Of a stretch of DNA of 64,000 nucleotides, positions 26,801-35,800 are shown one piece after another. Source of the DNA: Casuarius casuarius. Its lineage: Eukaryota > Chordata > Aves > Casuariiformes > Casuariidae. Made by a program: the position numbers and the translations under genes. Every line of letters starts with the position of its first letter. Positions within the stretch are counted from its first letter, which is position 1. The notes under the pieces are model-generated. The model saw only the letters and a list, made by a program, of their open reading frames with translations, was not told the origin of the DNA and did not search any database. Location of the stretch: contig PTFA01000401.1 in NCBI GenBank assembly GCA_003342895.1, forward strand, positions 186,001 to 250,000, read 5' to 3'.

Positions 26801-29800
26801 AGGGCTTCTATAAACACATCAGTAACAAAACGAAGACTAGAGGAAATGTGGGCCCACTGCTGAACGGGGCAGGGACCCTGGTGACAAAGGATACAGAAAA
26901 GGCAAAGATACTGAACGCCTTCTTCGCCTCAGTCTTTACTGGTAAGACTGGCCCTCAGGAATTCCAGGCCCTAGAGACCAGGGAGAAAGTCTGGAAAAAG
27001 GAAGACCTTCCCTTGGGGAAAGAGGATCAGGTTAGGAATCACTTAAGCAAACTGGACAGATGCAAGTCCACAGTCCCTGATGGGATTCACCCACGAGTGC
27101 TGAGGGACCTAGCTAATGTCATTGCAAGGCCACTCTCAATCATCTTGGAAAGGACATGAAGATCAGGAGAGGTGCCTGAGGACTGAAATAAAGCAAATGT
27201 CGCTCCAGTCTTCCAAAAAGGGAAGAAGAAGGGCCCAAGGAGCTACAGGGCAGTCAGTCTCACCATGATCCCTGGGAATGTGATAGAGCAGCTAATCCTG
27301 GATACTATTTCCAGGCATATGAAAGACAAGGAGGTGATTGGAAGAAGTCAGCATGGATTCACCAAAGGGAAATCAAGTTTAACTAACCTGATAGCCTTCT
27401 ATGACAGAATGACTGGCTGGATAGATGAGGGAGAGCAGTGGATGCTGTCTAACTTGACTTCAGAAAGGCTTTTAACACTGTCTTTCATAACATCCTCATA
27501 GGCAAGCTCATGAAGCACGGGCTAGATGAGCAGCCAGTGAGGTGGACCAAAAACTGGCTGAACTGCAGAACTCAGAAGGTTGTGACCAGTGGTGCAAAGT
27601 CTAGCTGAAGGCCAGTAACTAGCTGTGTACCCCAGAGATTAATACTGGGTCCAATCCTGTTCAGCTTATCAATGACCTGGCGGAAGGGACAGCGGGCACC
27701 CTCAGCAACTTCACTGATGATACAAAACTGGGAGGAGTGGGTGACACACCAGAGGGCTGTGCTGCCATTCAGAGGGACCTCAAGAGGCTGGAAAATGGAC
27801 AGAAAGGAACCTCACAAAGTTCAATAAAGAGAAGTGCAAAGTCCTTCACCTAGGGAGGAATAACCGCATGCACCAGCACAGGCTGGGGGCTGACCTGCTG
27901 GAAAGCAGCTCTGCAGAGGAGGTCCTGGGGGTCCTGGTGAGCTGCAGGCTGACCATGAGCCAGCAACGTGCCCTTACGGCAAAGGCGGCCAACGGTAACC
28001 TTGAACCGTGGCAGTAAAGCACTCCAAGCAACTGTGAAGGGTGGACACAAATCAGGCATGAAAATACTTCACACCCTTTGCACCACACCTAACACTGACT
28101 GCTCTCTAGCATAAGAGATATTCAGAAGCTGTCACAATGTTGAAAAATCTCTGGAATGTAGCTCCTCTGCATTAACATCTAGGAGAATTAATGTTTGCCT
28201 TTGTAGCTATCTGCAGAACATGTAAGGAGTTGTTAAACTTTGCAGCTAACTACCACAGAAACCACTGGGGCCAAAATTCAACAAGATGCAAAAAGGGCAG
28301 CAAGAACATCCAGTATCATCAGAATACACCTAACAAACAGTCTGGAAGGGACATTAATCTCATGCTTCATAAGAAATTCCCTTGCTCATCCCTTCTCCCT
28401 TCATCAAGTGTAACACTACACTTGAGGCTTTCAGTTAAGACAGGCCTTGAACTTCTTAAATTGAGAAGTGTTTTGTAGCATGCAGAGGGGCATGAAAAGA
28501 TTTTGGACTGAAAATCCTTTACATTGCATTGCCTGAGATTGCAGAGACTGGATTCAATGACCCATATCATCCCTCACAATCCTGTGTTCCTACGACTTCA
28601 TTTCTATACCTCTGAAGTTCTGGCACCAGTTACTGTCAGAGACAGGATCAGATTGCCTAAGACAGGAAGTCTAAATGGGAGTTCTTATGGCTTTTCGTTC
28701 AAGCACCTTTTTTTCCCTCAACTGATGGAAAATTCCATATGTTTTAGTATATGGAGGAATGGGCAGCAGTTATATTTTAATAGTTATAAATTTTCTTCAT
28801 TTCAAAAATTCAATGAATCTTTAGACAAACTATGTATTCACATAGTTCAGCATTAGGTAAATACATCTCTGAGGAAGGTAATACACCTATACATAAATGA
28901 AAAAGCAGAAGAAAATAACTTACCTTTGTTAAAAGTTGCTCTAAGTCGTTTGGTGCAGTGGTAGGACGAAATCGTCTTCTTCTAGGCATCCCATTTCCAA
29001 CTGCTTTTACACTCTTGCCTCCTTTTGGCAGGGGGGGAGGTGGCACTGGTATCACATAATTGTTAATGATGGGGAGTTGATATGGGGATATACCAGTCAC
29101 ATATTCCATTGAGTTCATAAGTCTTAATCTACTCTTCTCCCCCTGAAAACGCATTTTAACCAAGTTAAATAGGTCATGCAAAAACAGCTACAGAGCATAC
29201 TGAGCTAACTAACCATGGTTTGACTGTTCTTTACATTTAGTAATAGACACACTTCCAGAACAACACTTTAACTTGGTGTTTGCAATTTTGTTCATGAAAA
29301 CATTTCTGTTCTTAAGCACTTTAATTTGCATAGCAACAAGCACAAATGGAGAAACTAGGACCAGATTACTTGAAAATCTCACCCTTATAGATATATATAA
29401 TACTGTAAACCACATACTATTGGTAACCTGGCAGAGCCTTGATCACAACCAGGCAGAATACTGCACAATCCCACAGCACTGCTGTGTTCTCTCAGTTGGT
29501 AAGCAAATTCCAAAAGAGTCAGAATCTTCCAATAATAAAATTGGTTGGCACCAATTATATAAGGTGCATTTCAAAAGGCTTCTTTCCCATTTGTAGTGGA
29601 GGTTTAGTCCTCCATCAGGATGAAATGCAGACAGAAGACCAGGGCCCTGAAATGTGCAACAGGTCTAGAGAAGAAATTCTGCAGCCACTACATGCTCTGG
29701 ATTTGAGCTCTGCATCATTTTTTCATAATCTATGACTGATTCAGTTGTTCTGTCAGCAACAAGCATTCATTTATTATTTAAATTACCCATAATTTGAGAG

Positions 29801-32800
29801 TCAACAGAGATAATGCCAGTAAATTCTTGGGGAAAGGATTGTGACCATGATAATACAGAGTAAATGCAGAGCAGGAGGGCAGATACTCATATAGATTCTG
29901 CCAGTCAGTGGTAGCAGGTCACAGTCACGTTCTAAAATTTTCCAGTCCCATGGAGCTCCTAATGTAAAGCCAATTAACACGTTTTTTCTAGAAAACAGGA
30001 GACAAGTCCAAATCTCTCCTGAAAGTAACTATGTACACATCAAGATCATTTTTTACTACTCGGAATAGCTCTCATTCCCTGAACTCACTAGAGTGGCTTA
30101 ATAGGAGGAATGGTAAAAAAGAAAGGAGAAGTAGTTTTCTGCTACTTCACATCTGTAGACAAAGGTGAAAACTTGCAAGACTGCATTCTTGATATATTAG
30201 TGTTAACCAGGTGGCTGCTTCCCTCTCTACATGACAGAAAAATCCATGTAGAGGGAGAACATTTTACACACACACAGATTTTACACTACAAAAGAGAAGT
30301 GATCATATTTTGCCTGACTGCGATTGAAGACTGGGCATTAGACCAGTAAGACAGTATCTTGAAAATTAACGAGACATTAAAAGGGAGAGTTTAAAGAAAA
30401 GCTGATGATAAATTGCCATTTGGTAGGCATGTTGTCTGCGGCATACAGTTCTCAGAATTACAGCAATAAGCTGTATTATAAAGCTGTCCCTAAAATTATA
30501 TCATTTACAAAATGAAATATGGCCTCACCCCACTGGGAAACTGCTGATCATTTTCAAGAGTGGGGCTCCTCTGTTTAGAGTCTGAAGTCTTTGGTACTGA
30601 CCCTACTGCAGCACAGCTGCGAAGTGGCTGGAGTCGAACTGGGCCTTGCATATTTCCTGGAGCGGTATTTGGCCGAGAGGCAGAAGCCTAGAAAAGGAAG
30701 GAGATTCAGTGTACAGTTTCCAGTGTGTAGCAGCACCATAAAGAAAGAAATAGTGATGATCAAGACTTTCAGAAGACATTAGTGATTCTGAGGTACCTTC
30801 AGGAAATTTAATTTTCTAGTACCTTCTGCATCTGAAAAGCCAGACCCCTGTAAACATCTCTAACTGAGCATGCAAAAGTTGGAGCATCCAAAAAAAACCT
30901 CTTGGCCATAAATCTAGCTTTTGTTGCTATCTGCTCACAGTGCAGCCCTGAAGCAAGCAGAACAAACTCACAGTGACCACAGCAACGTGCTCTGTATTGG
31001 GGACTTCAGCTCATGGGTGCTGAGAGAACGCATAAGGAAAGCATGCCTATTTCTGTTCAATACTCAGTACTTTCTTGACCTTTTTTTTTTCTTTTATACC
31101 CTGCAGAATACCAAATAAAAATGTTAAGAACCTTAAAAAAAATAAATAAATAACTCACCATCTCAAAAAATGCAGTCTCCTTGGGTTGGTGCTGATGAGA
31201 AGGATGTCCAGTGTTAAGATCAAATACAGGTCCATGTGTTCTCTGTATGGTATTGGGAGGAAAAGGCCATTCAGGACTGAAAGTATCTCATCAATCTGCA
31301 CCAATTATCATTTATTGAAATGGAGAACCAGTTAAAATTAGACTATATATTTGGTCTTTGACCTTAGACTTTGGCTTCATTATATTTCAAGAGTTTATTA
31401 ATGTTTTTTCTCTGCCCTTTTAACATGAGAGGAAGAAAATTCTGAGTCACAAGAACTCCAAAGCACAGTCTTCTACCATGAGGTTTAGTTTTACTTCACC
31501 CCTTCATCTCCCTTTTTGAAAAGATCTCTCCATTATTTCAAAATTTTACAATGTGTAAACTTGTGCACAGCCACAGTATTTGTTGACAATACTTAATGTA
31601 CTGATACAGACGTAGCCTTGAGTGACATGGCAGGTAGAAGACAGAAAAGGAAAGATTAAAGCAGGTTTACCACAAAGTAAAGCTATTTTTTAAAAAAAAA
31701 AAAAAGTTCTGATGTGCAACATCAGTTTCTCCAGCTTGCTTTGTAATGATACAATCCTGCAAACAGAAAATTAGCCTCAAGTGATGCTGGATGAGGCCCC
31801 AATCTGGAACAATCAGGGTATTCAATGCTCTAGATATACCTAGATATATGTAGATATATCTAGGTACATGTGCATGCTTTTGACTGTGTACATTTACATA
31901 ATAGCATATAGAGTATTTGGTGAGACTCACCAATCGTGAATGACTAGCTCGTTCTCCAGCCACTAAAGGAAGGAGCCCATAATGATTTCTTGGACCGAGT
32001 GGTGGATGTGGGGAAAGCACCAGGTTAGCATCTTCCACAGACCTTCTGGACTGTTGCACCTAAAAGAGCAGAGAATTATACCTCTGAGTTACTAAATACT
32101 CCAACAGTAATGTTTGAGCTGCCTTCTGCCTGGCTTTCATTGGGCAGCTGCAAATAACAATCAGCTTGCTTAGACCTGAAGGAATACCTAGTTAATCATT
32201 CTTCAGTTAAAGTGGAGACCCAAAACTGAAAACATGCAAGGAAATCAAGGGAAGAAGGAGAGGATGGGAAAAGGGAAAAAAGACTTGTTCCTTCTCCAAT
32301 TTCTTTCCCTACAGCCCTGTCCAGTCCCTGTTCCCTGCAGTCCAATTCATATGCCCTTGTTTCTATGCATCTCCCAATTCTTGGTCTGACTGAAGGTCTT
32401 TGTTTTTTAAATTGGAAGATCTCCTGTATCTCCTGCTTCCTTGCCTTAACTGCTGCTGCCTCTACCTTCCCCCCCCCCCCCCCCAAAAAGCTCCACAGTG
32501 GGCTGACTATTCTTCTGGAAACAGATAGCTACGTCTCTCATCCTCTCTTGCTCAGTCATCTGTCTGTCCTTTTAGACTGGCTATTCAGTCAAATTCACTG
32601 AACATATGAGGTAAGAATCAAATTATACTGCTAATGCCAGCCAGTTCCTGTGTTCCAGTGCAGCATCACTCCAAAGATACAGAATACATATCTAAAAGCA
32701 CCCACCTTATGCACTCACTGAAGCAAGCAGTTTTGGTTTACGTTCCAAAATTATCCAAGTCTAGAATCCTTTGACGGGGTGCCTTAGTCACACTCCTTCC

Positions 32801-35800
32801 CCACAGGAACTATGCTACTTCTATTGTGGTGACTTTCTAGCAGCAGATTGCTTTTGCAATTACCACAGCGATCAGGGTTTTTCATGAAAATTTCCTCCTT
32901 TCGTTTCCTGATAATTGCTCATAAATGTATTATTTAAACTTAAAAAGATTTGACATTGTTTTGCAACTACACAAAGAAGCAGCTAGCTTCTCTGTGCACG
33001 CTTCCCAGTGTGTGCAGGCTGCTAATAAAGAAATAAAATGTTGAGAGTATTGCAGCCAAGATGAGAACAGCTTTTCCGACATCAGTCCAAGTGACTTCAT
33101 CGGGAGAACCATTGACTTCAGTGGGATTTCCATGACTCTCACAAATACAGAATCAAACTTTGACTATGCAACACCAAAGTAAAGACTTCTGAAACCTCTT
33201 TTCATTACTTACATGCTGATTCTGCTAACACACATGTGGAGAGGCAAACAACTGAAAATATGAGCTCAATGCTCCACAGCAGTCAAAAGCAAATAATGTC
33301 TCAAATTACTAGGAAAAGAACTGACACACATATCTTAAATTATTCATCTGGTCCTGGTTCCTCATTTCAAAACAGAAATAGTAGAGATAGTAAAAATAGA
33401 AAAAATGGCAACAATAATGAGAAGCCTGGAATAGCTCACATTAGGAAAAAAAAAAAAAATCAGTAGACTGGGGCTCTTCAGCTTGGAAAACTGAGAAGGA
33501 TTATGATAGAGGTGCTTAAAAACATGAATGCCTTGGAAAAGGGGAACAGTTACCAACTTTTTCATAGTAAGAATCAGGGATTATTCAACAGCTTTATTAG
33601 ACAGCAAGATAAATGAATTACTGTGCAGAAATGCAAGGAAGTACTATTTCATACAACTCATAATTAAATTGCACAACCAAGAACATTGCAGAATCAGAAG
33701 TCTAATTCAAAAGAAATCAGACACATTCATGGAAGTCCCTGAATTGCTGGATGATGGAAGAAGGACATGTATCCTGGGCCAGGATCATCCTCTACTTGCT
33801 TATTTATTTTACTTGTTCTATAAGCATCAGCCACTGTTGGAGACAGCATACTTGGCTCAATGAATCTCTGGCCTGACTCATTACGGCTGTTGTTTAACAC
33901 AGCACAAGACTGCCATGGCCCACCAGCACTCAGTACCACTTAAGCCTTACCTTGATTTTTTGCACCCTTTCCTTCCTCACAAAATTTTCAAGTTTCCTTT
34001 TTATTTCCAGCTGATGATGACGCTATCAATGTAAGAAAAAGAGAAATCTCATCAATGGCCATAACAAGATGTCAATGAATACGAGAACATTTGCTTCTGT
34101 TCTGCCTATCACTTGCCTGCTCCCTGGTCATTATCCTCATTGAAGCCTATTACAAAACTAATATTGATTCAATCCATTTGCATTATACCTGTGTATGTTA
34201 ACATAACTGAGCATTTTTAAAGCTATAGAGGCCAACTCAACTCTTATAGTTTAAAAATGCAATTCATATGTAACAGAAATGTATCCAAACTTTGTACTCA
34301 GTTAAGATACATAATTATTTTTCAATTATTTTCAAAATATTTTTAAAAAAAAAATCAAACAAATGAGGTTTGTGAACACCCATCCCGTAATCTATCAATT
34401 TGAACTAGTGCTACCCTTGTGTGCAGTAAAAAATAGGTGGATTTGGGTTTATCCCTAAAGCTGTCATCCCAACACTTCTTCAGCTGTAACCTTTGTATTT
34501 GTCATTCGACATCACCATTCAAAATGGCATGATCTCTTTGGAGTAATCACTTACCGCCGTCTGCTCTGTGGTCACTGTATGCCTACATCTATTGCGGAAA
34601 AAGGAGAGGAGCAGACGAGGGCTTGAGTAACTCTGAGAGCTCCAGCTGATTTCTTTAAACCTTTATTCCAGGTGGGACGTACTGCTGAACTGTAGCATAG
34701 CACAGCACTTTTTCCTCCACCCCTTTGCCCTCCAAGGACTGCTCATCCCTCATGTATGAAATGGGGCCATCTGGGATACCCTGCACTTATTTAACAAGGC
34801 ACAGGCTAGAGAGGACATGGAGATGGTGTTCCATGGTTCCCCTGTAATATACTGAAGCCAATTCACCCATTGCTTTGCCCCTGAAAACAGCAGCTAAACA
34901 AAAGCTTTGCTTTTGGAAAGACATGGTTACCACCCACCCAGCGTAGAGCAGAGAGGGTAGGATCCTTTCTCACACACTATTCAGCCTCTTCTTTGTCCGT
35001 GTGGTAGCAAAACACTAAAGAAAATCTTGCCTTTAACTAGTGTAATATAATCTGTAAGAAAGCACTTGTAGTGTAATGACTGGTGCCCTACAGAGGCCAG
35101 TAAGAGCACCATCTCCTCAGTTTTGAGCTTTTTCGGGCCAAGGCTTAGCATACGTTACAAAAGATGTAGCATCCAATAGAATGAGCTCCAAAAGCAATCA
35201 ATATTCAGTAAAACTACTAGGTCTGGTCTCTCCTGTGCAGCAACTAGCCAGCAGCAGGAAAGTATCTGAAAAGGCTTACATATCACTGGTAAACGCGTAC
35301 CTCCATGTCAAGGACCTTATGAAATATGGCCTGAGCCAGGCACTCCTGCACATATTTTTGGTGATCCCTCCTCATAGCATTTAGCTGGTATTCTTTCTCA
35401 GATATTATTCTTCCACTCTTTGAGATCTGTCGTGAACGAACAAAATGCAAGTAAACAGAAGAGGAAAAGATAGAACAAAGTACGTCTAAACACAGCACAA
35501 TATCCCAGGAGGACAAGTTTCCCTCCCCAGTTATCCACCATCTCTGCTCTTGCCAGGCTGCTGAAACCCACCTTCCCGGCACAGAATTGTTTCTTTGATC
35601 CCAAGGGCCCCACCAGCCAAATGAAGGAGAGAAGCAGCCACACTTTATAGCAGTGGAGGACTCGGCCTTACTTGTGTGCCATTGCCAAACTCACCAGAGG
35701 GGAACTGACTACTTGCCTCCTACTGTGTAAGGGCTGCATCTGCCCCTGCTAAACAGAACTACACTCAGAAGGAGTGCTAAGTATTTTTAAACATATTCAG

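Noticed and set aside
26848..27501. Reverse-transcriptase-like open frames
   Set aside because: They are pieces of a broken CR1 element, not host genes.
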